A stretch of DNA of 64,000 nt, taken from assembly GCF_014610845.1 (NCBI RefSeq), contig NZ_JABTCG010000007.1, forward strand, positions 1 to 64,000, written 5' to 3'. Both the position numbers and the translations under genes were made by a program. Below, in pieces: positions 8,760 to 16,909 of the stretch; position 1 is the first letter of the stretch; every line of letters begins with the position of its first letter. Origin of the DNA: Maribacter arenosus (GTDB lineage Bacteria > Bacteroidota > Bacteroidia > Flavobacteriales > Flavobacteriaceae). The notes under the pieces were generated by a model. The model saw only the letters and a list, made by a program, of their open reading frames with translations. It made no database searches and was not told where the DNA came from.

Positions 8760-9366
8760 TCGGCAAAAGAACGGTCTCGAGGCGTGGATCTTCTTTGAGC
8801 ATTCGATTGTACTCCAAAAGAATTTGAGTGGTCTTGTCCTTTTCTTTTACAGGTTCCAAAACTTTACCTGACCATAGCACATTGTCAGATAATATTAGGC
8901 TACCCGATCTTGTTTTCGGCATTACCTCCTGAAAGTAACCGGGATACTCCTTTTTTTCAGCATCGATGAACACCAAATCGAAAACCATATCCAACGTAGG
9001 GATGATTTTCAAGGCATCGCCCGTATGTTGTATGATCTGCCCCCCCAAACCACTCCGGTCAAAGTATTTTCGCTGTATATCGAAAAGCTCCTCGTTTACG
9101 TCTATGGTATGCAATTCCCCGCCTTCGGCCATCCCTTCCGCAAGACATAAGGCCGAATAGCCCGTATAGGTCCCGATTTCAAGGATGTGGGTAGGACAAA
9201 CGATTTTGGATAATAGGCTCAACACCCTACCTTGAAAATGACCGGTGATCATTCTGGGTTGAATTACGGTACGATGTGTTTCATAGGAGAGGGCCTTCAA
9301 TAATTCGGGCTCGTTTTCAGAATGGTCCTGAATATAATCTTCCAACAAAGAAGATAAAAAGTGCAT
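8725..9366 (-). CDS. Class I SAM-dependent O-methyltransferase
   Basis: 213 residues from ATG 9366; the frame is open 54 bp further upstream, but that part looks non-family. SAM-binding motif I is ILEIGTYTGYSALCLAEG (~residues 59-76), the acidic loop is HTIDVNEEL, and the metal/catalytic region reads FDLVFIDAEKKEYPGYF and LILSDNVLW. This fits the caffeoyl-CoA/catechol O-methyltransferase-like family (~210-220 residues), which methylates catechol-type hydroxyls in the cytoplasm. The physiological substrate is unknown. The gene is divergent from the GNAT gene, with 76 bp between starts. Confidence 0.9.
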   Translation of the reverse strand: MHFLSSLLEDYIQDHSENEPELLKALSYETHRTVIQPRMITGHFQGRVLSLLSKIVCPTHILEIGTYTGYSALCLAEGMAEGGELHTIDVNEELFDIQRKYFDRSGLGGQIIQHTGDALKIIPTLDMVFDLVFIDAEKKEYPGYFQEVMPKTRSGSLILSDNVLWSGKVLEPVKEKDKTTQILLEYNRMLKEDPRLETVLLPIRDGLSLSRVR

Positions 9367-9442
9367 GGGATTTTTTTGTAAAAATATGCAATTATGTACT
9401 ACCTTGAAATTTGAATACATTGAATTCCACTAGTAGCTGCCC

Positions 9443-9901
9443 ATGGATACCATACACATAAGAAGTGCTACCCAAAACGATTTGAAGGTATTACGCACGT
9501 TCGAGCAAGGGGTGATCAAGGCCGAAAGACCTTTTGATGTAACCCTGGATGCCGATCCCATAACCTACTATGATTTAGGGGAGTTGATACAAAACGATAA
9601 TGCCCTTGTTGTCGTTGCGGAAACAAACGGTACGGTCATTGCATCGGGTTTTGCCCTGGTCAAACCCGCAAAACACTATTTAGACCATGATCACTTTGCG
9701 TATTTGGGTTTTATGTACACCCGTCCCGAATATAGGGGTAAAGGAGTAAACGCCAGAATCGTCGAAAGATTAAAACAATGGTCCTTTGCCAAAGGATTGA
9801 AAGAAATTCGATTGACCGTCTATAACGACAATCAAAGTGCGATTAAGGCTTATGAAAAAGTCGGGTTCAAAAAGCATATTATAACCATGCGATTGGCATA
9901 A
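9443..9901 (+). CDS. GNAT family N-acetyltransferase
   Basis: 152 residues covering a single GNAT fold. The acetyl-CoA loop appears as YTRPEYRGKGVNARIVERL (~residues 92-110, R/Q-x-x-G-x-G/A type) and the C-terminal strand motif as LTVYNDNQSAIKAYEKVGF (~126-145). Acetylates an amine or protein N-terminus with acetyl-CoA; the substrate cannot be read from sequence. It is 60 bp upstream of kynureninase, but that gene has its own -7 box, so co-transcription is not certain. Confidence 0.88.
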   Translation: MDTIHIRSATQNDLKVLRTFEQGVIKAERPFDVTLDADPITYYDLGELIQNDNALVVVAETNGTVIASGFALVKPAKHYLDHDHFAYLGFMYTRPEYRGKGVNARIVERLKQWSFAKGLKEIRLTVYNDNQSAIKAYEKVGFKKHIITMRLA

Positions 9902-9939
9902 CCACATTCATAAGGTGAATTTTATTTAAACCGATATCG

Positions 9940-9947
9940 TACTTTTG
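9940..9947 (+). promoter_or_regulatory. Candidate -7 box TACTTTTG for kynU
   Basis: TAnnTTTG match 14 bp before the kynU ATG at 9962. No clear TTG -33 element at the expected distance. Confidence 0.4.
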
Positions 9948-9961
9948 AGGAAAAGAATAGG

Positions 9962-11236
9962 ATGCAATTTCAGAATTCACTTGCCTTTGCACAACAGTTG
10001 GATGAGAAGGACGAACTTCGTAACTACAGAAAGGAATTCCATTTCCCCCAGATTGCTGGTAAGGATGTAATTTATTTCACTGGAAATTCCCTAGGATTAC
10101 AGCCTAAAATGACACAGAGTTATATTGATGAGGTAATGAACGATTGGAAAGAACTGGGTGTGGAGGGTCATTTCCATGCCAATAAACCTTGGTGGGACTA
10201 TCATGAACGATTGGCCGCCCCATTGGCCAAAATCATGGGAGCCCAGGAGGAAGAGATTTCCGTAATGAATACCTTGAGTGTAAACCTTCATTTATTAATG
10301 GTATCCTTTTTTAGACCTACAAAGTCACGTTATAAGATTTTATGCGAGGAGAAGGCGTTTCCCAGTGATCAATACCTATTGCAAAGTCAAGTACGGTTCC
10401 ATGGTTTAAACCCCAATGAAACTATTGTGGAGGTAAAAAAAAGAAAAGGGGAACACTTTTGGCGCACCGAGGATATCCTCGCCAAAATAGAGGAATTAGG
10501 AGACGAACTCGCCTTGGTATTCATAGGTGGGGTCAACTATTACAACGGACAGGTTTTTGATATGCAAACCATTACCCAAGCTGGTAAGTCGGTAGGGGCT
10601 TATGTTGGATGGGACCTTGCCCATGCTGCGGGAAATATCGCCTTGAAATTGCATGATTGGGAGGTGGATTTTGCAGCGTGGTGTAGTTATAAATATATGA
10701 ACAGTGGTCCGGGAAATGCCTCTGGGGTATTTATACACCAAAAACATTTGGGCCAAAATGATATGCCACGGTTCGAGGGATGGTGGGGAACGAAAAAGGA
10801 AACCCGTTTTTTGATGAAGCCAATTTTTGAACCTATGGATACCGCCGATGCATGGCAGATCAGTAATCCACCTGTTTTGGCCTTGGCACCCTATTTGGCA
10901 TCCTTGCAACTTTTCGAGGCTGTGGGTATGGAAGCCCTGATCAAAAAACGAAATACAATCGTTGCGTATTTGGAGTTTATCCTGAATGAAATTGCCAATG
11001 AAGTCAGTGGAACCTTTGAAATAATCACCCCGAAGGATAGAGGGTGCCAGCTTTCTGTTTTTCTACATGGGCAGGGGAGGCCCCTATTCGATTATTTAAT
11101 GAAACAGGGGGTAATAGCGGATTGGAGGGAGCCCAATGTCATTCGCCTGGCACCGGCGCCATTCTATTGTTCCTATGAAGATATGTTTCGATTTGGACAG
11201 TTATTAAAAGAGGGTATTTTGGCTCAAATCGATTAG
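9962..11236 (+). CDS. kynU: Kynureninase
   Basis: 424 residues, the normal length. A fold-type I PLP enzyme: it hydrolyses kynurenine or 3-hydroxykynurenine to (3-hydroxy)anthranilate plus alanine. Visible features are YFTGNSLGLQP (~38-48), GWDLAHAAGN (~216-225; Asp218 and His221 contact PLP), and the Schiff-base lysine Lys244 in CSYKYMNSGPG. The C-terminal domain has RGCQLSVFLHG and GVIADWREPNVIRLAP, both typical. The pathway partner kynurenine 3-monooxygenase is encoded about 3 kb downstream at 14180, with a transporter, a lipoprotein and ClpP between. Cytoplasmic. Confidence 0.96.
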   Translation: MQFQNSLAFAQQLDEKDELRNYRKEFHFPQIAGKDVIYFTGNSLGLQPKMTQSYIDEVMNDWKELGVEGHFHANKPWWDYHERLAAPLAKIMGAQEEEISVMNTLSVNLHLLMVSFFRPTKSRYKILCEEKAFPSDQYLLQSQVRFHGLNPNETIVEVKKRKGEHFWRTEDILAKIEELGDELALVFIGGVNYYNGQVFDMQTITQAGKSVGAYVGWDLAHAAGNIALKLHDWEVDFAAWCSYKYMNSGPGNASGVFIHQKHLGQNDMPRFEGWWGTKKETRFLMKPIFEPMDTADAWQISNPPVLALAPYLASLQLFEAVGMEALIKKRNTIVAYLEFILNEIANEVSGTFEIITPKDRGCQLSVFLHGQGRPLFDYLMKQGVIADWREPNVIRLAPAPFYCSYEDMFRFGQLLKEGILAQID

Positions 11237-11256
11237 TCCTCCAAGGCTATTTTCAT

Positions 11257-11264
11257 TAGATTTG
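11257..11264 (+). promoter_or_regulatory. Candidate -7 box TAGATTTG for the MFS gene
   Basis: TAnnTTTG match 20 bp before ATG 11285, in the 48-bp gap after kynU. No good -33 TTG is seen. Confidence 0.4.
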
Positions 11265-11284
11265 CCGCTTAATTACAACTAGCG

Positions 11285-12427
11285 ATGAATTCACTTCGAT
11301 TGATTCTATCGAATCCAAGATATTTTGGGCCTGCATGGGTATATGCGAGTCTTAATATTCTTTTTGGAACCTGGGCCATATACATCCCAACAGTAAAGGA
11401 TAAGCTAAATATTGACAAGGCCGATCTTGGAATCGCCATTTTCTTTCTTGCCCTCGGCGTATTTACGGTATTTCCTATTGCCTCTAGGATCATTAATAAG
11501 ATTGGAGTGGGAAGGGCAACTGCGCTTGGTGTACTCTTCAGTAGCTTATCCGCGTTACTGCCCTTGATTGTCCCTTCCTATTACTCTTTAATGGCAGCAC
11601 TTTTTGTTTTTGGGGCCTGTAACGGTTTTACCGATATCTCTATGAATACCCTGGTTACGGAAATTGAAAAAGAAGACAAACAAAAATTCATGTCCGCCGC
11701 ACATGGATTTTTTAGCTTGGGAGGGGTTTTGGCAGGTTTGGGCAGTTTTTTGATCATTGGGATAAATAATCCCCCTATGCATATGCTAGGTGCTGTGCTA
11801 CTTGTTTTAGGCGTGAATATATTCTTTTTCAGAAAATATTACCATGTGAAGGCAGCTCCTATAGAAAAAGAACCCTTTGGTCTAAAATTATTCAAACCAT
11901 TGATGCTTTTAGGGGTGGTTTCATTTATAGCTATGGGCAGTGAAGGGGCAATCGTGGACTGGAGTGGACTTTTTCTAAAAGAAATTAGCTTGGCCCCAGA
12001 GGCTTTGTGGGGTGCAGGCTTTTTGGGCTTTCAGATTACCATGACCTTGGGGCGTTTTGTGGGGGATGCCATTAGCTCCCGAATAGGCTCGATCAAAATA
12101 GTATCATTAGGGACTTCTATTGCAATTCTTGGTTATTTATTCATATTGTCAACGAACACCTATATGGCTATCGCAGGTTTTGCCTTAAGCGGCTTGGGAT
12201 TTTCGGTAATCGTTCCCGAATTGTTTCGAATAGGCGGAAATGTCAAGGGAGTGCAATCATCGCAAGGAGTTGCATTCATTGCAGGTTTAGGGTATGCAGG
12301 ATTTTTATTCGCACCGCCCATTCTAGGGTTTATTGCAAAAAGCTATTCATTGCTTGCCTGCTTTATAGTGCTTCTTTGTTGTGGGCTATTGGTCTTGGCG
12401 GCAACTTCCCTTATGAAAAAAAGGTAA
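11285..12427 (+). CDS. MFS family transporter
   Basis: 380 residues with about twelve hydrophobic helices split into two halves around residue ~195. The early helices carry IYIPTVKDKLNIDKADLGIA and ARIINKIGVGRATALG-like loop sequence (ASRIINKIGVGRATALG), the standard MFS helix 2-3 loop. The second half has GRFVGDAISSRIGSIK, the equivalent loop. It resembles FucP/YbjJ-like bacterial MFS permeases. The substrate is unknown. Its place between kynU and kmo invites the idea of a tryptophan-metabolite exporter, but nothing in the sequence proves it. Confidence 0.88.
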   Translation: MNSLRLILSNPRYFGPAWVYASLNILFGTWAIYIPTVKDKLNIDKADLGIAIFFLALGVFTVFPIASRIINKIGVGRATALGVLFSSLSALLPLIVPSYYSLMAALFVFGACNGFTDISMNTLVTEIEKEDKQKFMSAAHGFFSLGGVLAGLGSFLIIGINNPPMHMLGAVLLVLGVNIFFFRKYYHVKAAPIEKEPFGLKLFKPLMLLGVVSFIAMGSEGAIVDWSGLFLKEISLAPEALWGAGFLGFQITMTLGRFVGDAISSRIGSIKIVSLGTSIAILGYLFILSTNTYMAIAGFALSGLGFSVIVPELFRIGGNVKGVQSSQGVAFIAGLGYAGFLFAPPILGFIAKSYSLLACFIVLLCCGLLVLAATSLMKKR

Positions 12428-12447
12428 GCTTTAACCTTAAATAGGTG

Positions 12448-13119
12448 TTATTCGGAAGAAACCTTTATATCGGAAAAATACAAGGTAAAACCCTCATTAT
12501 TTTTATGCATTTTTGCGATTTTTAGTCCACCCATTTCCACATAATCCTCCCAAGTTGTTATAAGGGAAGGTTCTGGTTGGTTTCCTTTTCTAAAAACCCA
12601 TTCCTTAACCAAATAATCTTCCCCAAAATAAAAATCATAGGCATCACCAGGGGTATAACCCCCATCGGAACCATAAACAATGGTTAGCTTATCCATTGTA
12701 TTATTGCTAATCGGTGCTATTTCCTGTTTAGTATATGTATGTGTGAAGTTGTCTTGGTCCCATTCTAGATTGAAAGGAGCCAATAGCCAATATTTATCGT
12801 TTATAAACCCACCATTGGTTTTATAGGCAACACTATCCATTTTAGACCAATTATAGGAAAGTGTATCCCCTTTGGATATAGCTACAATATCGTTGGTTTT
12901 GGGCTTCCATATCCAAGTCCGTTCAAAGTGTGTGGTGTCCCTGTCCACATTAAACGTGAACTGTAATTCATCAACATTTTTCCAATTAGCCATACCGTTG
13001 GCATTGGCAATTTTTTCCAATATTGTAGGTTCCATTGCCACGAGGGGTTGTTCTGGCTTCTTTTCCATTTTACAACCCATGACGACCAAGACCAACAAGA
13101 GCAGTTTGCTATTATTCAT
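12448..13119 (-). CDS. Lipoprotein of unknown function
   Basis: 223 residues. Lipoprotein signal at 1-16 with lipobox VVMGC (Cys16), followed by KMEKKPEQP. The mature part is beta-strand rich with many aromatic residues (FERTWIWKPK, NLEWDQDNF, DAYDFYFGEDYLVKEWVF), resembling LolA/LppX-like lipoprotein folds that bind lipids or sense the envelope, but I recognise no named family with certainty. It converges on the MFS gene (20-bp gap) and stands alone. The 258 bp upstream of it (13120-13378) also carry the clpP promoter. Confidence 0.7.
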   Translation of the reverse strand: MNNSKLLLLVLVVMGCKMEKKPEQPLVAMEPTILEKIANANGMANWKNVDELQFTFNVDRDTTHFERTWIWKPKTNDIVAISKGDTLSYNWSKMDSVAYKTNGGFINDKYWLLAPFNLEWDQDNFTHTYTKQEIAPISNNTMDKLTIVYGSDGGYTPGDAYDFYFGEDYLVKEWVFRKGNQPEPSLITTWEDYVEMGGLKIAKMHKNNEGFTLYFSDIKVSSE

Positions 13120-13351
13120 TGTATTGCGGTTTATTCAAATATAATGGAATCGATCCAATAAAGGGATATAGGTAAAAAACAATTTCATATACATTTCAGC
13201 AACGGACGATCTTACTGGGAAAGAGGCCTATGACCATGGTTTCTACAAAGTTAGGCTTCCTGTTGAAAAAGTGTCGTATACATGAGTTGATCTGATCTTG
13301 TTTTATTGCAATTCGATGAATCAATTTTCTGAATATTTTTAATAAAATGCT

Positions 13352-13359
13352 TAGTTTTG
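13352..13359 (+). promoter_or_regulatory. Candidate -7 box TAGTTTTG for clpP
   Basis: TAnnTTTG match 19 bp before ATG 13379, within a very AT-rich stretch. No convincing -33 element. Confidence 0.4.
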
Positions 13360-13378
13360 GGTTCTTAAATAAAATAAG

Positions 13379-13927
13379 ATGAGTTCGAAAAAGGGAAAAG
13401 TACAGGAAGCAATTGATGAAAAATTATTGGAAGAACGCAAGGTTTTTCTCTGGGGTATGGTCGATGATGATTCTGCCAAACACGTAATCGATCGTTTGTT
13501 GTATTTGGATATGCAGAATAATAAAGAAATCCAACTGTTCATCAATAGCCCTGGGGGGTATGTAACTTCAGGTTTTGCCATGTATGATACCATAAAGTCC
13601 TTGAAAAGTCCGGTATCTACTATTTGTACAGGATTAGCGGCTTCTATGGGGTCCATTTTGCTTTCTGTAGGTAAAAAGGGAAGAAGGTTTATACAACCCC
13701 ATGCCCAGGTTATGATACATCAGCCTAGCGGAGGTGCTAGGGGCCAGGCATCGAATATTGAGATTCAAGCCAAGGAAATCATCAAGACCAAGGAATTAAG
13801 TGCAAAGATCCTTGCTGAGAATTGTGGACAGGACTATGAAAAGGTGCTCAGGGATTTTGATCGCGACTATTGGATGAACGCCCAGGAATCAATAGAATAC
13901 GGTATAGTAGATGGTATTTTGAAATAA
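13379..13927 (+). CDS. clpP: ClpP-type ATP-dependent protease subunit (short, non-canonical)
   Basis: 182 residues. The catalytic triad is intact: Ser89 in GLAASMGS, His114 in MIHQPSGGA and Asp163 in DRDYWM. INSPGGYVTSGFAMYD is the oxyanion/handle region. The N-terminus is short (ERKVFLWGMVDDDSAK near residues 19-34) compared with the ~210-225-residue flavobacterial ClpP usually paired with clpX; no clpX lies nearby. It is therefore probably a second ClpP paralogue. ClpP forms a tetradecameric barrel that degrades unfolded proteins delivered by Clp ATPases. Monocistronic, ending at a strong terminator. Confidence 0.9.
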   Translation: MSSKKGKVQEAIDEKLLEERKVFLWGMVDDDSAKHVIDRLLYLDMQNNKEIQLFINSPGGYVTSGFAMYDTIKSLKSPVSTICTGLAASMGSILLSVGKKGRRFIQPHAQVMIHQPSGGARGQASNIEIQAKEIIKTKELSAKILAENCGQDYEKVLRDFDRDYWMNAQESIEYGIVDGILK

Positions 13928-13948
13928 TCAATAATACCTTTACAAACG

Positions 13949-13986
13949 AAAAAGTCCTTCGCAATCGTGTTGTGAAGGACTTTTTT
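13949..13986 (+). terminator. Rho-independent terminator after clpP
   Basis: AAAAAGTCCTTC at 13949-13960 pairs with GAAGGACTTTTT from 13974, followed by a T run. It is 22 bp after the clpP stop. Confidence 0.85.
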
Positions 13987-14179
13987 AATGATATATATGG
14001 ACGCCGAAGCGGATTGTAGTATATATACGGGAAATAGGGCTTGTTTGGATGTTTTTATGGGGTCATTTCCATCATTTTAAGGGATGTCCCAATCTGGCTT
14101 ACAACCTTCATGAACTTGGAAGGATTGAAGTTTATTTTATTAAATTTACCAACTAACCCTCTTATTTTCCTTTTCCATA

Positions 14180-15520
14180 ATGAAACAAACACCGAAGAAG
14201 ATTGCCATTGTTGGATCGGGTCTGGTAGGTTCCTTGCTGTCTATTTATCTGAGAAGGCTGGGCCATGCTGTCACCGTTTTTGATCGAAGGCCCGATATAC
14301 GTACCATTGTTTTCTCGGGACGTTCGATTAATTTGGCGATGAGCAATAGGGGCTGGAAGGCAATGGCGGAAATTGGAATTGAGGACGATATTAAGAAAAT
14401 AGCCATACCCTTGGATAAAAGGGCCATGCATGTGGTAGGTAAACCCATGTACTTCCAAAAATATGGCAAAGATGGGGAAGCAATTTGGTCGATATCGCGA
14501 GGGATATTGAACAGAAAGATGATCGATTTGGCCGAAAAGGCCGGGGTTACCTTCAAATTTGAGGAAAAAGTGTGGGATGTAGATCTCCCAGAGGCCAAAT
14601 TATACACGGGGGAAACTGAAAAAGGGGAGTGGGAAGAATATAAATATGACTTGATTTTTGGTTGCGATGGGGCTTTCTCAAGGGTACGCCATAAAATGCA
14701 ACGCCGAAGTCGGTTTGATTATTCCCAGGATTTTATTGATGTAGGCTATAAGGAATTGACCATACCCGCGAATGCGGATGGTAGCCATAAATTGGATGCC
14801 CATTCTTTTCATATCTGGCCTAGGGGTAACTTTATGTTCATTGCCATGCCCAATTTGGATGGCAGTTTTACCTGTACCTTGTTTATGCCGTTTGAAGGTG
14901 AGATATCGTTCGAAAGTATAAAAACAAAGGAAGAGGCACAGCATTTTTTCAAGGTCAACTTTCCAAGTGTGGACCAGGAAATTGAAAATTTGGCCGAGGA
15001 CTTCTTTAAGAATCCGACCAGTGCCATGGTCACTATGAAGTGTTATCCATGGACCTATTGGGACAAAGTAGCCTTGGTTGGTGATTCTGCCCATGCCATC
15101 GTGCCTTTCTATGGGCAAGGTATGAATGCCGGATTTGAGGATATATATATACTCAATGAAATCATAAAGAAACATGGTGACGATTGGGAATCCATTTTCC
15201 AAGAATATCAAAAAGAACGCAAGCCCAATGCAGATGCCATCGCTGAATTGAGTTATCGCAATTTTGTGGAAATGAGTAGTAAAACGGCCGACCCTAGGTT
15301 TTTATTACAAAAAAAGATAGAGAAAAGATTCGCGAAAAAACATCCCGATAAATGGATTCCATTATATTCTAGGGTCACCTTTTCCGATCGTCCCTATTCG
15401 GAGGCTTTGGCCATTGGGGATCAACAGGAAAAAATCATGCAACACGTCATGGAGTTACCAAATATTGAAGATAAATGGGATAGCGTCGAGGTTGAGGAGC
15501 GAATCTTAAGTTTGCTCTAG
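14180..15520 (+). CDS. kmo: Kynurenine 3-monooxygenase
   Basis: 446 residues. A flavin hydroxylase that uses NADPH and O2 to convert kynurenine to 3-hydroxykynurenine. FAD-binding GxGxxG is seen as IAIVGSGLVGS (~8-18), followed by a VFDRRPD acidic strand end. RSINLAMSNRGWKAM (~50-64) and ALVGDSAHAIVPFYGQGMNA (~297-316, the GD motif that contacts FAD) are family hallmarks. YSRVTFSDRPYSEAL near the C-terminus is typical of KMO. The C-terminal membrane anchor of mitochondrial KMO is absent, as usual in bacteria. It makes the substrate preferred by kynU upstream. Confidence 0.95.
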   Translation: MKQTPKKIAIVGSGLVGSLLSIYLRRLGHAVTVFDRRPDIRTIVFSGRSINLAMSNRGWKAMAEIGIEDDIKKIAIPLDKRAMHVVGKPMYFQKYGKDGEAIWSISRGILNRKMIDLAEKAGVTFKFEEKVWDVDLPEAKLYTGETEKGEWEEYKYDLIFGCDGAFSRVRHKMQRRSRFDYSQDFIDVGYKELTIPANADGSHKLDAHSFHIWPRGNFMFIAMPNLDGSFTCTLFMPFEGEISFESIKTKEEAQHFFKVNFPSVDQEIENLAEDFFKNPTSAMVTMKCYPWTYWDKVALVGDSAHAIVPFYGQGMNAGFEDIYILNEIIKKHGDDWESIFQEYQKERKPNADAIAELSYRNFVEMSSKTADPRFLLQKKIEKRFAKKHPDKWIPLYSRVTFSDRPYSEALAIGDQQEKIMQHVMELPNIEDKWDSVEVEERILSLL

Positions 15521-15612
15521 GGCCTGCCAACATAAAGCCATAAGTAGCTTTTATGTCCTTTTTCTTTATCAAACCATCAAAATACAGTCTTCCCATATAG
15601 GATGAACAGGTC

Positions 15613-16047
15613 CTATTGCTTTTTTGAATGTTTCATTTCAGCCTGGCGCATCGGCATACTATCTATTAAACTGAAAATGGCTTTAGGGTCCACAACAAAA
15701 CGTTCCTTCATTTTTACGCCTCCATCCTTTCCAATAAGTATCAGGCCCTGAAAATCCTTTAATCCATAGGCTTCAATAATTTGCCTGGATTTTAATGCTG
15801 TTTTCCTTTTTAAGGTATCGAGAACGGCATCGTCGGTTACAATGAAAATGAGGATATCCCGATTCCGTAATTCTACTGGGTGGTGTTGTAAGGTTTTTAA
15901 TTGCTCTTTTAGCTCCCCGGAACTAAAATCCGAAACCTTTAACAGCAGAATGCGATTTTCCCATTTATAATCATCGAGATTTTGGGCCATTGTGGTGGTT
16001 GAAATAAGAATCACGGTCAGTAGCCAGATGTTGTTGAGATATTGCAT
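15613..16047 (-). CDS. DUF4174 domain secreted protein
   Basis: 144 residues from ATG 16047; a longer frame starting at 16089 would run through the neighbouring terminator, so the inner start is preferred. It gives a signal peptide ~1-22 (NNIWLLTVILISTTTMAQ). The mature part begins LDDYKWENRILLLKVSD, then IFIVTDDAVLD and GLILIGKDGGVKMK, matching DUF4174, a thioredoxin-fold-like family without the CxxC. Biochemical role unknown. It is the last minus-strand gene before the convergent kmo. Confidence 0.8.
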   Translation of the reverse strand: MQYLNNIWLLTVILISTTTMAQNLDDYKWENRILLLKVSDFSSGELKEQLKTLQHHPVELRNRDILIFIVTDDAVLDTLKRKTALKSRQIIEAYGLKDFQGLILIGKDGGVKMKERFVVDPKAIFSLIDSMPMRQAEMKHSKKQ

Positions 16048-16077
16048 ATTCGTAAAATAACCAAACCCTAAATTAAC

Positions 16078-16105
16078 AAAAAAAGCCATCTGGGAAGATG
16101 GCTTT
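16078..16105 (-). terminator. Terminator after the coiled-coil gene
   Basis: On the minus strand AAAGCCATCT pairs with AGATGGCTTT around a four-base loop and is followed by seven Ts. It lies about 22 bp after the stop at 16128 and separates that operon from the DUF4174 gene. Confidence 0.85.
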
Positions 16106-16127
16106 ATACTGCTTAACCTTATTTTAC

Positions 16128-16907
16128 CTATATCTTGGAGAACATTTTTTCCATTTTGGCTTGCTCTTCCTCTGCCAATACGGGATCGACCAAGATTCTT
16201 CCACTATGTTCGTCGGTAATGATTTTTTTGCGCGAAGCGATTTCCACTTGTACTTGTGGTGGTATGGTAAAAAAAGATCCCCCTGATGCCCCTCTCTCGA
16301 CAGGTACCACGGCAAGTCCGTTCTTCACATTGTTTCTAATTCTTGCATAGGCTTTAACCAAGCGCTCCTCAATTTGCTCCTGGTACTCGATTGATTTGGA
16401 CAAGAGTGCTTTTTCTTCTTTTTCGGTTTCCGCCAAAATCGCAGCCAATTCGTTTTTCTTATGTTTCAAGTGCGTTTCCCGTTCACTCAAGTTTTCCTTG
16501 GTTTCGGAAATCACCTCTTTTTTCTGTTCTATTTGCGCCTTGAACTCCTTTATATTCTTTTCTGCAAGTTGGATTTCCAATTCTTGAAATTCCAATTCTT
16601 TGCTTATAGAATTGAATTCCCTGCTGTTACGAACATTTTTTTGTTGCTCTGTATATTTCTTGATCAACGCTTTTGATTCATCGATCAAGTTCTTTTTAGC
16701 CGTGATTTCGAAATTGATCGTTTCTACATCGGTCTTAAGCTTGTCCAATCTAGTTTTTAGCCCTAAAACATCATCTTCCAAATCCTCTACTTCTAAGGGT
16801 AACTCGCCCCTAACATTGCGTATTTCGTCAACCCTAGAATCGATTAATTGCAAATCATACAATGCCCTCAACTTCGCTTCTACGGTTATTTCACCTTTTT
16901 TTGCCAT
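16128..16907 (-). CDS. COG1579-type coiled-coil protein with degenerate zinc ribbon
   Basis: 259 residues. Residues ~1-190 form a long coiled coil (heptads rich in Glu, Lys, Leu), followed by a C-terminal segment equivalent to a C4 zinc ribbon. In the family the ribbon reads about CGGC...CxxCGRIL. Here the matching positions are ERGASGGSFFTIPPQ and ITDEHSGRILVD, so all four zinc cysteines are replaced by Ser, Asp or Ser. The fold may persist without metal. The family is widespread, often next to a Nif3-like gene as here (2-bp gap), and its function is not settled. Terminator directly downstream. Confidence 0.85.
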   Translation of the reverse strand: MAKKGEITVEAKLRALYDLQLIDSRVDEIRNVRGELPLEVEDLEDDVLGLKTRLDKLKTDVETINFEITAKKNLIDESKALIKKYTEQQKNVRNSREFNSISKELEFQELEIQLAEKNIKEFKAQIEQKKEVISETKENLSERETHLKHKKNELAAILAETEKEEKALLSKSIEYQEQIEERLVKAYARIRNNVKNGLAVVPVERGASGGSFFTIPPQVQVEIASRKKIITDEHSGRILVDPVLAEEEQAKMEKMFSKI

Positions 16908-16909
16908 AC

